Assembly (NCBI GenBank): GCA_019322375.1
Contig: JAHWIP010000016.1
Coordinates: forward strand, 1 to 22,371
Length of the DNA: 22,371 nucleotides
Direction: 5' to 3'
Origin: Candidatus Woesearchaeota archaeon
Lineage (GTDB): Archaea; Nanobdellota; Nanobdellia; Woesearchaeales; SM23-78
Below the pieces are notes generated by a model. It saw only the letters and a program-made list of their open reading frames with translations, was not told the DNA's origin and did no database searches. Positions 8,707 through 16,897 of the stretch are shown here, in pieces. Made by a program: the position numbers and the translations under genes. Numbering within the stretch: position 1 is the first letter of the stretch; every line of letters starts with the position of its first letter.

Positions 8707-8862
8707 TTTAAAACACCTCCAAAATAGAAATTATTCTTAAAGAGAATCTCAACACACCCCCTAAATTTAAGAATCAGGAAAATAAATTACTTTAAATGTT
8801 TTGCTATTTCTCGCCGGAGGATTTTCGGAACTGGATAAATTTAAGCAAGAATGGATAAACCT
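8707..8862 (-). promoter_or_regulatory. upstream region of the protease cassette
   Basis: 156 bases with no gene, between the ABC permease stop and the first cassette gene. It holds the GGAGGTG ribosome binding site (8714-8720), an inverted repeat ATTCT-TAAAG-AGAAT (8733-8747), TATA-like stretches at about 8791-8797 and 8761-8770 (minus strand), and two direct copies of TGGATAAA (8832-8839, 8852-8859) exactly 20 bases apart. The promoter cannot be placed firmly. The direct repeats lie upstream of either TATA candidate and could be a regulator site. Confidence 0.4.
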
Positions 8863-10881
8863 TTAACTCTTCTCTGCTCCCCTCTGCTTCTTCTTAACAT
8901 CCTCTATCAATATCTTTATCATTTCTTTCTTAGAAACAGTTTTTCTCAGCTTATGAGCAAGCCTTTTATCTTTTAATTTCTTCTCAGCATAGTCAGCTAT
9001 CTTGTTCTGCTTGGCACTAAAATTATCCTCAAATTCTGCCTTGGTCATGTCAGCCACTTGTTTTAATAACTCTAGCTTGGTGGTTGCTTCCAGCTCTGCT
9101 CTTCCAGCTGTGGGTTTAAGCGCAGGAGAAGGCTCTTTTTTTGCCTCTGAAATTCTTTCATGCAAAATCTTGTCAGCTAGTTCTTCTTTAAGAGGCTTTA
9201 TCCTTTTTCTTGAGGTGAGCATGTGAAGAAGGGTTATTAGCAAGAAGATTATAACAGAGGCTCCGAATAATATAAGGATGACTGGCAGGGCTTCTGAAAA
9301 AGTAACCTTGAATAATAAAGATTTTCTTAGAAGCTCTGATGCCAGCACATAAGGGTTATACTTTATTATGTTTGAAAAGAAAGGCGCAAGGCTTTCAAGA
9401 GGCACAACCAGGTTTGACAAGAACATGAACAAAGCACCCAGCACTATAGAAGCCATTATTGCTCCTTCCTGCGTGGAGAAGAGATAGCCAACAGCCATGC
9501 CCAGCACAATAAAGAAAGTGGTTGTGACAAAGATTATGAGCAGGGTTATCAAGGCGTTCTTAAGCAAAGGAATATATAAAAAGTAATTGGCCAGGCCAAG
9601 AATGATAATAGTCTGCAGCACTATCACCACAAAGCTGGTTATAAAAGTGGTTATCACAAACAAGCCAGGCCTTGTAGGGGTGATAATATTCCTGAAAAAA
9701 GCTTTGGAGCTTTTTTCAAACATTATAATGGTGCTTGATAAAAGCAGAGCAACAAACATCACTACAAGCACTAAAAGAAAAGAAAAAGTATATGTTAGCT
9801 TGGAGGTGTCTGACACAACAGGCTCTATCTTTGTATTCACAGGGCTCACAATGGTCTCTGCTCTTGTCACTGCAATGCCTTCAAGATTATCCTTGCTCTT
9901 TTTTAAAGCATTCTTTAAATCAATCAGACTGCTCTGTATGCCTGCAAGGTTGTTCTTTGCAGAGTCTAATTTTACCTGTGTGTCTGTGTTTAGCTGCCTG
10001 CTCTGCTCTAAATCTGCTTCTAAGATTGATAAAGAAGCAGAGATTTCATCAATGCTGTTCAGGAAATCCTGAATCTCATCATCTGTTTCAACATGCAAAT
10101 CCAGAATACTGATTTTCAATTCATCAACTTCATCTTCTATTTCTGCACTCTCATTTGCATCCAGGTAGTCTGAGAGCATGTCAACCAAGTCTTCAGACTT
10201 GTTAATCAGAGCAATATCTTTTTCCTGCAACAAAATAACTGCCTCTTCAAGAGAAGAAGCCTCTGCTTCAACCCTGCTAAAACTAATATTCTTGGTATCA
10301 AGCTTCATAGCATCTGTGTTTGCCCTGGCGCTCTGCAAATCACGCATCAACAAATTTATTTTAGAATTAAGCTCTTCTATTAACACCAAGTCAGAACCCA
10401 CATCCCTAATAGTAGTGTTAATTTTTGAAAGAAGAACCTGGGTTAATGAGTAGCTAAGCTCTTTTGACTCAATCTCAAGAATGCCGGAAACAGAGTCTAT
10501 CACCTTGTAAACCAGGTTCATTCTTGAGTAATCCACTAAAAACCTGAGCTCATTTCTCTCCTCATCCTTTATCTTAAAATCCTGGGGAAAAATTATGCAT
10601 GTATGAATTATGCCCTGCTCTATCTTTCTAACACAACCCTCCTCAGCACTGAACTCCTGCACAAAGAATTCGCTCTGCTTTAAAGAGTCAACAAAATCAG
10701 CTGTAAGATTATTATGTGTTGGCGTGTAGTAGCCTATGCTCAGCTCATAAGAAGACTTGCCGCTAAACACCAAACCCACAAGCAAAATAATTAAAAGAGG
10801 CCCTATAAGCACTGTAAAAGCAGAAGCCTTAGACCTGATTAAGAGCTTGAAATTCTTTTTTATAATGCTTACTAGTTTCAT
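8863..10881 (-). CDS. ABC-2 type permease with long coiled-coil ectodomain
   Basis: 672 residues from the ATG at 10881. Helix 1 is at 21-41, then an external region of about 320 residues, much of it heptad-like and rich in Leu, Asp, Glu and Ser (about 165-335). Five more helices follow (about 366-388, 407-432, 440-468, 475-497, 530-557), then a 115-residue basic, helical cytosolic tail. This plan (one helix, large ectodomain, five helices) is that of ABC2_membrane_3 permeases; the coiled-coil ectodomain recalls the YhgE/Pip/YueB group. The frame is open 26 codons further upstream, but that part overlaps the ATPase gene and lacks an initiation signal. It follows the ATPase stop by 13 bases, so the two form one exporter. 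The cargo (lipid, glycan, peptide or drug) cannot be told from the sequence. Confidence 0.82.
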   Translation of the reverse strand: MKLVSIIKKNFKLLIRSKASAFTVLIGPLLIILLVGLVFSGKSSYELSIGYYTPTHNNLTADFVDSLKQSEFFVQEFSAEEGCVRKIEQGIIHTCIIFPQDFKIKDEERNELRFLVDYSRMNLVYKVIDSVSGILEIESKELSYSLTQVLLSKINTTIRDVGSDLVLIEELNSKINLLMRDLQSARANTDAMKLDTKNISFSRVEAEASSLEEAVILLQEKDIALINKSEDLVDMLSDYLDANESAEIEDEVDELKISILDLHVETDDEIQDFLNSIDEISASLSILEADLEQSRQLNTDTQVKLDSAKNNLAGIQSSLIDLKNALKKSKDNLEGIAVTRAETIVSPVNTKIEPVVSDTSKLTYTFSFLLVLVVMFVALLLSSTIIMFEKSSKAFFRNIITPTRPGLFVITTFITSFVVIVLQTIIILGLANYFLYIPLLKNALITLLIIFVTTTFFIVLGMAVGYLFSTQEGAIMASIVLGALFMFLSNLVVPLESLAPFFSNIIKYNPYVLASELLRKSLLFKVTFSEALPVILILFGASVIIFLLITLLHMLTSRKRIKPLKEELADKILHERISEAKKEPSPALKPTAGRAELEATTKLELLKQVADMTKAEFEDNFSAKQNKIADYAEKKLKDKRLAHKLRKTVSKKEMIKILIEDVKKKQRGAEKS

Positions 10882-10894
10882 TTTTGAATAAATC

Positions 10895-11881
10895 TCATCC
10901 CTTCCCTGAAATCCTGAGGAACAACTCATCCAGTCCAGGCCTTGAAACCTTGATATCAATGAGTTCTTCTTTTAATGTTTCAAGAGTGTGAAGCAGGTCA
11001 TGAAGCACTATTTGAGGCTGGTCAGAGTAGAGTATGAGCTCTGAACCTTTTATCTTGACATCAAAAACCTTGCTCCCAGGCTTTTTAATAGCCTTGGCAA
11101 TGTTTGAGTAACTGCCAGGGTAAGTCTGGATTCTTATTTCCTGGGATTCTGCATATTTTGTTTTTAACCTTGCAGGGCTGGCAACATCAATAATTCTGCC
11201 GTCCTTGATAATAGCTATTCTTGAACAAAAAGTCTCAACTTCTGACAAGTGATGGCTTGCTAATATGATTGTGGTTCCTTTTTTGTTAATCTTTTGCACA
11301 AGACTCCATATATGGTCTCTTAGCAAAGGGTCAAGGTCAGAGGTTGGCTCGTCAAGAATCAATATCTCAGGGTCATGAATTAAGGCGCAGGCAATATCAA
11401 GCCTTCTTTCCATGCCTCCTGACAACTGTCCTGCCAAAGTGTTCTGTGCATGCTTTAAATCCATTAGGGCAAGAAGGATTTCTGTGTTTGACTCTAAGGA
11501 TTTTTTAGAAAGCCTGTACAAAGAGCCAAAATACATAAGATTCTCCTTTACAGTCAGCTTCTTATAAAAAGAAGGCTCCTGGCTTGCAAACCCAAAAATA
11601 TTTTTGGCAAGCTTTTGCTGCTTATAAACAGAAGCATACAAAGGCTTGCTTGGCTTGTTCTTCATCTTAACAAAATAATCATACCTAAACTTAACATCTC
11701 CTTCCTCAGGAGCCAGGTAGCTTATCAGGTTTCTGAGCAGAGTGGTCTTGCCGCTCCCACTAGCACCAACTATGCCAAAGATTTCTCCTTCATAAATATC
11801 AAGAGAAGCTCTTTTAAGAACAGTATTATTTCCAAACCTCTTGGTAAGATGCTGAACCTTAAGAACAGGAGCGCGTTGCAT
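10895..11881 (-). CDS. ABC transporter ATP-binding protein (exporter type)
   Basis: 328 residues from the ATG at 11881. All nucleotide-binding motifs are present: Walker A GASGSGKTT (39-47), Q-loop Gln101 (FASQEP), signature LSGGM (153-157), Walker B ILILDEPT with Glu178, D-loop SDLD, and switch His210 (ASHH). The segment between Walker A and the Q-loop is longer than usual and basic (about 63-92). Residues 235-328 form the C-terminal domain typical of CcmA/DrrA-like subunits of ABC-2 exporters. An in-frame ATG exists at 11920, but a TATA box sits inside that extension, about 26 bases before ATG 11881, so the shorter form with a leaderless mRNA is preferred. It works with the permease just downstream. 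Confidence 0.92.
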   Translation of the reverse strand: MQRAPVLKVQHLTKRFGNNTVLKRASLDIYEGEIFGIVGASGSGKTTLLRNLISYLAPEEGDVKFRYDYFVKMKNKPSKPLYASVYKQQKLAKNIFGFASQEPSFYKKLTVKENLMYFGSLYRLSKKSLESNTEILLALMDLKHAQNTLAGQLSGGMERRLDIACALIHDPEILILDEPTSDLDPLLRDHIWSLVQKINKKGTTIILASHHLSEVETFCSRIAIIKDGRIIDVASPARLKTKYAESQEIRIQTYPGSYSNIAKAIKKPGSKVFDVKIKGSELILYSDQPQIVLHDLLHTLETLKEELIDIKVSRPGLDELFLRISGKG

Positions 11882-11903
11882 AAAAAAAGAATAATGAATA
11901 TGG

Positions 11904-11911
11904 TATATAAA
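11904..11911 (-). promoter_or_regulatory. TATA box giving a leaderless ATPase transcript
   Basis: TTTATATA on the minus strand, preceded by GGCAAAC as a possible BRE. Its centre is about 26 bases before the A of ATG 11881, so transcription should begin at or next to the start codon. There is no ribosome binding site, as expected for a leaderless mRNA. Confidence 0.55.
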
Positions 11912-11938
11912 GTTTGCCATAAAAATATATGCCCTTAA

Positions 11939-12328
11939 TCAAAGACCAACAACAAAATTAGAATATTCATCAAGTTTTAAATATAACCAGTACAATATTT
12001 TATATAAGTTATCCTCATCAGTAGGTGGTTCAAAGCCGCAAAATCTACAATCTTCTTTTTCTTTTTCACTCACCCTATAGTTTTCATTTATTATTATGTC
12101 TAGGGTTTCTTTTATGGCTTCTTGTGCACGTCTCTTTTGTGATCCTATCATTTCTCCTTCGCAATCTACATCAGTAAGAAGGAACCCGTGGAGAGCATAG
12201 TTCTCATCAGAGGGATGGCTTTTTTCTCCTATTGTTACCCATTCATCATCACCCTTCTTACAATAAAAGATATAAAAATAACCTGTATCAAACTCAATTC
12301 CTCCTTCCTTTTCCTGTATTTTTATCAT
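11939..12328 (-). CDS. small acidic cytosolic protein, function unknown
   Basis: 129 residues from ATG 12328 (a TTG one codon earlier is possible). It has no signal peptide or membrane helix. The first half looks like beta strands (G-Y-F-Y-I-F-Y-C; E-W-V-T-I-G-E), followed by an acidic helix and a C-R-F-C-G-F motif near residues 94-99. With Cys27 and Cys55 elsewhere, only this one CxxC is seen, so metal binding is uncertain. I do not recognise the family. It is divergent from yjbQ, sharing a 93-base promoter region, and its stop lies just upstream of the ATPase promoter. No ribosome binding site precedes the start; a TATA-like box about 27 bases upstream suggests a leaderless mRNA. Confidence 0.6.
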   Translation of the reverse strand: MIKIQEKEGGIEFDTGYFYIFYCKKGDDEWVTIGEKSHPSDENYALHGFLLTDVDCEGEMIGSQKRRAQEAIKETLDIIINENYRVSEKEKEDCRFCGFEPPTDEDNLYKILYWLYLKLDEYSNFVVGL

Positions 12329-12350
12329 CAATCAAAAGGAAAGCATTTAT

Positions 12351-12360
12351 TCATTAAATA
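12351..12360 (-). promoter_or_regulatory. possible TATA box for the 129-residue gene
   Basis: The minus strand reads TATTTAATGA, centred about 27 bases before ATG 12328. The spacing fits a leaderless start; the sequence match is only fair. Confidence 0.35.
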
Positions 12361-12374
12361 GGTTTCTATTCAAA

Positions 12375-12386
12375 AAATATTAAAAA
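12375..12386 (+). promoter_or_regulatory. possible TATA box for yjbQ
   Basis: AAATATTAAAAA, predicting transcription from about 12407 and a leader near 15 bases. No clear ribosome binding site precedes ATG 12422. It lies back to back with the opposite-strand TATA candidate at 12351-12360. Confidence 0.35.
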
Positions 12387-12421
12387 GCAAGTGGTTTCCC
12401 AAAGCTAAGAATAAAAACAAG

Positions 12422-12826
12422 ATGAACTTCACTATCAGCTCAACTAAAAAACAAGAATTAATAGACATCACAGACCAGGTTAATGAGCTTGTTATCAAGA
12501 GCAAGGTAAAGAATGGGATTTGCAATGTTTTTGTAGCTCATGCAACAGCAGCAATTGTGATAAACGAGAACTATGACCCTAACGTGTGCACTGATTTTCT
12601 TAATGCACTGAACAAAGCCATACCTGACAATGCAGGGTATCTGCATGACAAAGTTGATGGCAATGCAGGTGCTCATATCAAAGCAGCAATCCTAGGGCCT
12701 GGCGAAACAATACCTGTGGAAAACAACAAGTTAAAGCTGGGCAGATGGCAGAACCTGATGCTGGTAGAACTGGACGGCCCAAGAAGTGACAGGAATGTTG
12801 AGGTCAGGGTTGTTAAGGAAGGGTGA
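12422..12826 (+). CDS. yjbQ: YjbQ/UPF0047 family protein
   Basis: 134 residues, the usual length and full conserved pattern of the UPF0047/YjbQ family: A-H40-A-T-A-A-I-V-I-N-E49-N with D52-P, then Y-L-H75-D, D-G-N-A-G-A-H85-I-K-A, a glycine turn with T-I-P-V (96-99), L-G-R-W-Q (106-110) and D-G-P-R (118-121). Members are small beta-barrel trimers with clustered histidines that may bind a metal. An E. coli member has thiamin-phosphate-synthase-like activity in vivo, but the real reaction is unsettled. The stop overlaps a GTG in the next gene's frame, whose preferred ATG lies 12 bases on, so the two genes are probably co-transcribed. Confidence 0.93.
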   Translation: MNFTISSTKKQELIDITDQVNELVIKSKVKNGICNVFVAHATAAIVINENYDPNVCTDFLNALNKAIPDNAGYLHDKVDGNAGAHIKAAILGPGETIPVENNKLKLGRWQNLMLVELDGPRSDRNVEVRVVKEG

Positions 12827-12837
12827 GAGGTGAAACC

Positions 12838-13548
12838 ATGACTCTCAAAGGCAAAGACATTAACAAACTGCCAACAGACGGCTATGTGATTTTCCCTTTA
12901 TCAATGAGCAGGCTGCAAGGAACTCAGAGCCCGGATAAGTGCATTGAATACATTGAAGTCTTGGATAAAAAAATCAACATCCCTGGAAATGACATAGTCT
13001 TTCTTTATACCAATGGTCTTTATTTTAACACAAAGGAAACAGCTTACACTGTTAGAAAAAGAACAACCCAGCAAATGCTGGCGCACAGGAATGCTCTTAA
13101 AAAGTTAATCCTGAAAAAAGGAACTTACATGCCAGGAGCATTTCATTTCCTGCCTTTTGACTACATAATCCTTAACTCAGACTCTTTCCAGTCTTTTTTT
13201 GAAAAATTGCAAAAAATTTTGAAAAAAGACAAGAATTTTAAGAAGCATATAATAAAAGCTCTTGGAAAAAGAGAGTACAATAAAGCAAACATTGATTTTA
13301 TGCTGGAAGAAATTGCTGTTGGCCACATAATCAGAGAGCACTTAATAGATTTTCCAAAAACATTGGTAAAAAAAGACAAGTTCAGGTTAATAGTGTATCC
13401 AGGAGCTTATTTTAAACCAGAAGTTTATGCCTGGCAAAAAAAGATTCTGCCACAGGAAAGTCCAAAGAAGTTAGGGCGATACTATAATGCAACTTATGAC
13501 CCAGACAAAAAGGTTCTTTATCGTTTTGATGAGATAAGATTAGACTGA
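12838..13548 (+). CDS. unknown cytosolic protein, possibly distant cyclodipeptide-synthase-like
   Basis: 236 residues from ATG 12838, chosen because GAGGTGA lies about 5 bases upstream; a GTG at 12823 overlapping the yjbQ stop is the alternative. It has no membrane segments and is Lys-rich. The family is not certain. Length and some features recall tRNA-dependent cyclodipeptide synthases: a strand ending P-L-S22-M-S24 near the N-terminus (catalytic Ser region), a second strand I-V-F-L-Y-T-N-G (53-60), a basic helix following it, and F154-M-L-E-E158 with a later V-Y-P-G, which lines up with the Y-x-x-x-E pair of AlbC. Against this, the usual G-h-S-x-x-N box is not clear and Tyr is replaced by Phe. 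Treat as hypothetical; the Ser to Glu spacing is the main support. Confidence 0.7.
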   Translation: MTLKGKDINKLPTDGYVIFPLSMSRLQGTQSPDKCIEYIEVLDKKINIPGNDIVFLYTNGLYFNTKETAYTVRKRTTQQMLAHRNALKKLILKKGTYMPGAFHFLPFDYIILNSDSFQSFFEKLQKILKKDKNFKKHIIKALGKREYNKANIDFMLEEIAVGHIIREHLIDFPKTLVKKDKFRLIVYPGAYFKPEVYAWQKKILPQESPKKLGRYYNATYDPDKKVLYRFDEIRLD

Positions 13549-13571
13549 ATCATTGGGTGCTGGAAGTTCTG

Positions 13572-13609
13572 GCTGGCGCATTCAACTCTAGGGTAGATGC
13601 GGCGCTAGC
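13572..13609 (+). terminator. bulged hairpin after the 236-residue gene
   Basis: The arms GCTGGCGCAT (13572-13581) and ATGCGGCGCTAGC (13597-13609) pair over ten positions with one G-T wobble and a 3-base bulge; the loop is 15 bases. It starts 23 bases after the stop codon and is followed by GTTTTGGG. GC-rich against an AT-rich background. It could terminate, process or protect the 3' end; no long T-run follows, so the terminator label is tentative. Confidence 0.4.
13577..13594 (+). repeat. 3'-flank motif, copy 1
   Basis: CGCATTCAACTCTAGGGT, 28 bases after the stop of the 236-residue gene and inside the hairpin at 13572-13609. It matches copy 2 at 16898-16915 in 16 of 18 positions, in the same orientation. 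Confidence 0.45.
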
Positions 13610-13650
13610 GTTTTGGGAGAAAATCTAATAGTTTCCTTATTTGTGAAATA

Positions 13651-13660
13651 TTTATAAATA
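13651..13660 (+). promoter_or_regulatory. TATA box of the S-layer-like gene
   Basis: TTTATAAATA preceded by GTGAAATA (BRE-like). Its centre is about 26 bases before 13681, predicting a leader of roughly 9 bases (GGGGTTTGG) before ATG 13690. Confidence 0.5.
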
Positions 13661-13689
13661 AGCGTAAGTTCTTAAATTCAGGGGTTTGG

Positions 13690-16600
13690 ATGAATAAACT
13701 AAAGATAATTTTATTTGTAATATTTCTTTTTTCTCTAATTTCAATCTTACTCGTAATTGGTGATTCTAAAGATTTCATAACAGGCACAGATGTTCTTTCT
13801 ATTGGTGAACTTATAGGAACTGTGAAGGTGACATTTACATCAAACGATTTAGAGGGATTGCTAATAGGGACATTAGATACTGGCTTAGGCACAACTCCTG
13901 TGAGACAATACCTGACATTTGATAACACAACAGCAAGTGTTGTTTATGAGTATAATAATTCTAATGCATCAGGTCACTGGCTTAAGTTTCCTGCAAATAG
14001 CTATCTATTTGATTACGAGTTAGAATTTACAACAGGAGCAATATCAAGCATAGGGGTTAATGGTGAGTTAGATGATTTAGAAGATAATGAAATATTTATT
14101 CTTGATGATAATTTTACAATTATAAAAGTAGAGCGTCTTTCTGGCGATGGAATATCTCTTGCTTTTCTTGGGGGAGAAATCAGTGACACGTTAAGAGATG
14201 GAGAAGTGAAAACGTATTCTATTGGCGGTGTTTTTTATGAGGTAACATTAGTTTATACTGACTATGGCGCCAATAAAACATCCAGATTTAGTGTGAATGG
14301 GAACATGGGAAATAATACTGGAGAAGGCGAATCATATAGTTTTTTTAATGGGAATCTTACTATGGCTGTGAGACAGATTTATACAGATGGTGTTCAAGGT
14401 CTTGTTGATTTTTACATTGGTAATAAAAAACTGGAGCTTACTGATACATTATATACAGACACTGTTTTTTCATCTCAAACTGTTATATATAATGATGAAG
14501 TTGTTGGAAATGCGGAATTGATTATAAAAGGTGTAAATCAGACCAATAATACTCAACTTATGCTTCAATACTTTCGGTATAAGACCAAAACTACCACAGA
14601 TATTTATGTGCCTCTTGGAAGTGGGCTTAGAGCTCAGCTTAGCCAGCCCATTAAAATGCTAATAGGAGGCTGGAATATCACTTATGAATGTTTAGCTAAC
14701 ACAGGAGTAAGTCAGATAAAACTGATTCCTGTAGCTAACCACAGTTATAATTTTTCCTTCCAGAACTTAAATGGAGATAACTATACTTTTCATATCTTGA
14801 CAAATAAGAGTGATTCTGATATTGGGTTTAAGTACGGTGATTCTTCTAGTGATTTTATATTCAAAGAACCTTTTACAGCTTCTCAATTAGTGGAATATTA
14901 TAATAGCTCATTTATCTCTCTTAATGATTCATTTGTTGTTTCTACTGTTGTATCGCCAAATAATTCTGCTGTGACCAATGTCCTGAAGTATACTTCGATT
15001 AATATAACAAATAAAACCCTTAGCTTCCAAGATTATAATGGAGATAACCTGCTCATTTCTTACATTGGCACCCCAGGAATAAATGCTACTGGTGATTTAA
15101 TTGTTTCTGGAGCAACACATCCTATTTGGGTTAGTAATCAATCTAGGAATTATTCCTTATCTATAGATTTAGACGCTTATGAAAATGTAAGCCAAGGAGA
15201 AGTTAACATTGTAGTGAATGGTGGAGGAATGATTGACTTAGGAACTCAAACATTTGATGCTCAAAAGAACCCTTCTAGTTTAGGTTCTCCTGTGAATATG
15301 GTCTTGACCACTTTAAACACTGATTTTGATGAATCAGAGGAGGGTAATGAAACTGTTAACATAACTGTTTATGGAAATGGAGTTAATTCTATTTATGCAA
15401 CTGTTGATGGAACTCTTTATGAAGATAATAATAACTCAAATTATACAAGAAGATTAAATAGTTATGGCATACTTATAGAGAAATATGCTCTGTCTCATAA
15501 TCAAACAAGCCCACAAATAACAATAGATTATCCTTTAAGTCAAAGATATGCACGAGTTTATGTTACAACACTGAATTTAAGCGCTAATCAAGCTCCAAAC
15601 ATTACTGTTATTTCAAATATTATTGTGAATGAAACTGCTCTGATAAACATAACTGATTACTATAATGTAACAGATGACAGCCCTTCCCTATCATACAATT
15701 ATACATCTCCTATTAATGGATCTGGTTTATGGCAGACAACATTTAATGACAGCGGGGAATATACTTGTACAGTAACTGTTTCTGATGGGCAAATTAATTC
15801 GATAGCAGATATATCTATAACTGTTCTTGACTTGCCTGACTTAGATAATGATGGCAATCCAGATTATAATGATACAGATGATGATAATGATGGATTCAAT
15901 GACAGTATTGACCGAGTAAGAGGAAATGCCAGTTATGTAAGTTCAGACACCTTAACAGCAATAAATGTCACTATAAATGGCACTGATAACTTAACTCAAC
16001 TATTTAATGATACTTTTAATATTACTCTGAGGAATGGAAGCAAGCTTCTAGTTGAATTTGTTTATAACCTCACAAGTTCTGTGTTAGCTTTGCATAATAT
16101 AACCATAGATGTCCAGAATGACAGTACTGCTGGCTCATTACTAATAAAAGGCCTTGTTCTGCAGGAAAATAATACCAAAACCCTTTATGTTGATAAGATA
16201 AGCAGTTCAATTAATAGTATTTGCATAGAAGATGCTCCAATAGATAGCATATCTGAAATAAGTGCTTTATGTAATGGTGATAATGAAACCCCTCTTACTT
16301 GTCCAGGAGTTAGTGGTAATTACAATTGTTCCTTAGTTAATGCTAATCAGACTTACAAGATGACGGGGTTAAGCTACTCTGGCGTGAAACAACAGACTTA
16401 TTGTGGTGATGGCACTTGTAACGGCGCCGAAACCTGTTCTAACTGTCAAACTGACTGCGGAGTTTGTTCAGATGGATCCTCTGGTGGAGGCGGGGGTGGT
16501 GGTATAGCTTATGATGACGAGAGATACTGGATTTGTGGCAACTGGTCAAAATGTGTTGACGGTGGGCAGATTCAGAACTGCACTCATAAGTTCAGAAGTA

Positions 16601-16884
16601 ATACTGAGAAGATAAACGAAAGAGATTGTAATGTTACCACAAGTGAAGAGCCAGAGGAAACTGTTAAAGAAAATGAAACTATTGAAACAACCCAAACCAT
16701 AGAAGAAAATGTTTCTTTAGAAGAGAATATGACTTCTTTAAAAGAAGAGGAAATTAATCAAGAAGAAACACAAGGAAAGAAAAAGTTTCTTGTTTATATC
16801 ATGCTTGGGGTTGTGTTAATGCTTGTTTTGGCTATAGGAGTATTCATATTTATGAAAAAGAAGAAGCTTGGTGCTGTTGATTAA
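13690..16884 (+). CDS. anchored S-layer-like surface glycoprotein
   Basis: 1064 residues. The signal sequence is at 5-23. Residues about 40-300 resemble archaeal S-layer protein domains, with E-V-K-T-Y-S-I-G-G then F-Y-E-V-T-L-V-Y (172-190) and a following acidic turn and strand pair. Residues 300-710 are Asn/Thr-rich beta domains full of sequons; 636-712 looks Ig/cadherin-like. Residues 716-738 contain repeated D-x-D-x-D-G calcium loops (thrombospondin-3/dockerin style). Residues 905-926 are the Cys cluster CGDGTCNGAETCSNC and C-G-V-C, then seven glycines (932-938), a Trp/Cys module (947-980), an acidic stalk (985-1030), a transmembrane helix (1033-1055) and a KKKK stop-transfer tail. It has its own promoter and stands alone. 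It could be the main surface-layer protein or a large adhesin; the topology is sure, the role less so. Confidence 0.8.
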   Translation: MNKLKIILFVIFLFSLISILLVIGDSKDFITGTDVLSIGELIGTVKVTFTSNDLEGLLIGTLDTGLGTTPVRQYLTFDNTTASVVYEYNNSNASGHWLKFPANSYLFDYELEFTTGAISSIGVNGELDDLEDNEIFILDDNFTIIKVERLSGDGISLAFLGGEISDTLRDGEVKTYSIGGVFYEVTLVYTDYGANKTSRFSVNGNMGNNTGEGESYSFFNGNLTMAVRQIYTDGVQGLVDFYIGNKKLELTDTLYTDTVFSSQTVIYNDEVVGNAELIIKGVNQTNNTQLMLQYFRYKTKTTTDIYVPLGSGLRAQLSQPIKMLIGGWNITYECLANTGVSQIKLIPVANHSYNFSFQNLNGDNYTFHILTNKSDSDIGFKYGDSSSDFIFKEPFTASQLVEYYNSSFISLNDSFVVSTVVSPNNSAVTNVLKYTSINITNKTLSFQDYNGDNLLISYIGTPGINATGDLIVSGATHPIWVSNQSRNYSLSIDLDAYENVSQGEVNIVVNGGGMIDLGTQTFDAQKNPSSLGSPVNMVLTTLNTDFDESEEGNETVNITVYGNGVNSIYATVDGTLYEDNNNSNYTRRLNSYGILIEKYALSHNQTSPQITIDYPLSQRYARVYVTTLNLSANQAPNITVISNIIVNETALINITDYYNVTDDSPSLSYNYTSPINGSGLWQTTFNDSGEYTCTVTVSDGQINSIADISITVLDLPDLDNDGNPDYNDTDDDNDGFNDSIDRVRGNASYVSSDTLTAINVTINGTDNLTQLFNDTFNITLRNGSKLLVEFVYNLTSSVLALHNITIDVQNDSTAGSLLIKGLVLQENNTKTLYVDKISSSINSICIEDAPIDSISEISALCNGDNETPLTCPGVSGNYNCSLVNANQTYKMTGLSYSGVKQQTYCGDGTCNGAETCSNCQTDCGVCSDGSSGGGGGGGIAYDDERYWICGNWSKCVDGGQIQNCTHKFRSNTEKINERDCNVTTSEEPEETVKENETIETTQTIEENVSLEENMTSLKEEEINQEETQGKKKFLVYIMLGVVLMLVLAIGVFIFMKKKKLGAVD

Positions 16885-16897
16885 AATTCCTTCTCGC

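Noticed and set aside
9587..10112. Overlapping plus-strand frames of 161 and 125 codons
   Set aside because: They are antisense to the coiled-coil part of the ABC permease. They have no domain signals, and two overlapping frames in the same stretch point to composition effects.
10882..10959. 26-residue N-terminal extension of the ABC permease
   Set aside because: It overlaps the end of the ATPase gene, lacks a start signal, and its sequence is unlike a membrane-protein N-terminus. ATG 10881 followed by M-K-L-V-S-I-I-K-K fits better.
16483..16503. G-rich tract that might form a quadruplex
   Set aside because: It encodes the seven-glycine linker of the S-layer-like protein and is fully explained by that; G-runs are mostly only two long.
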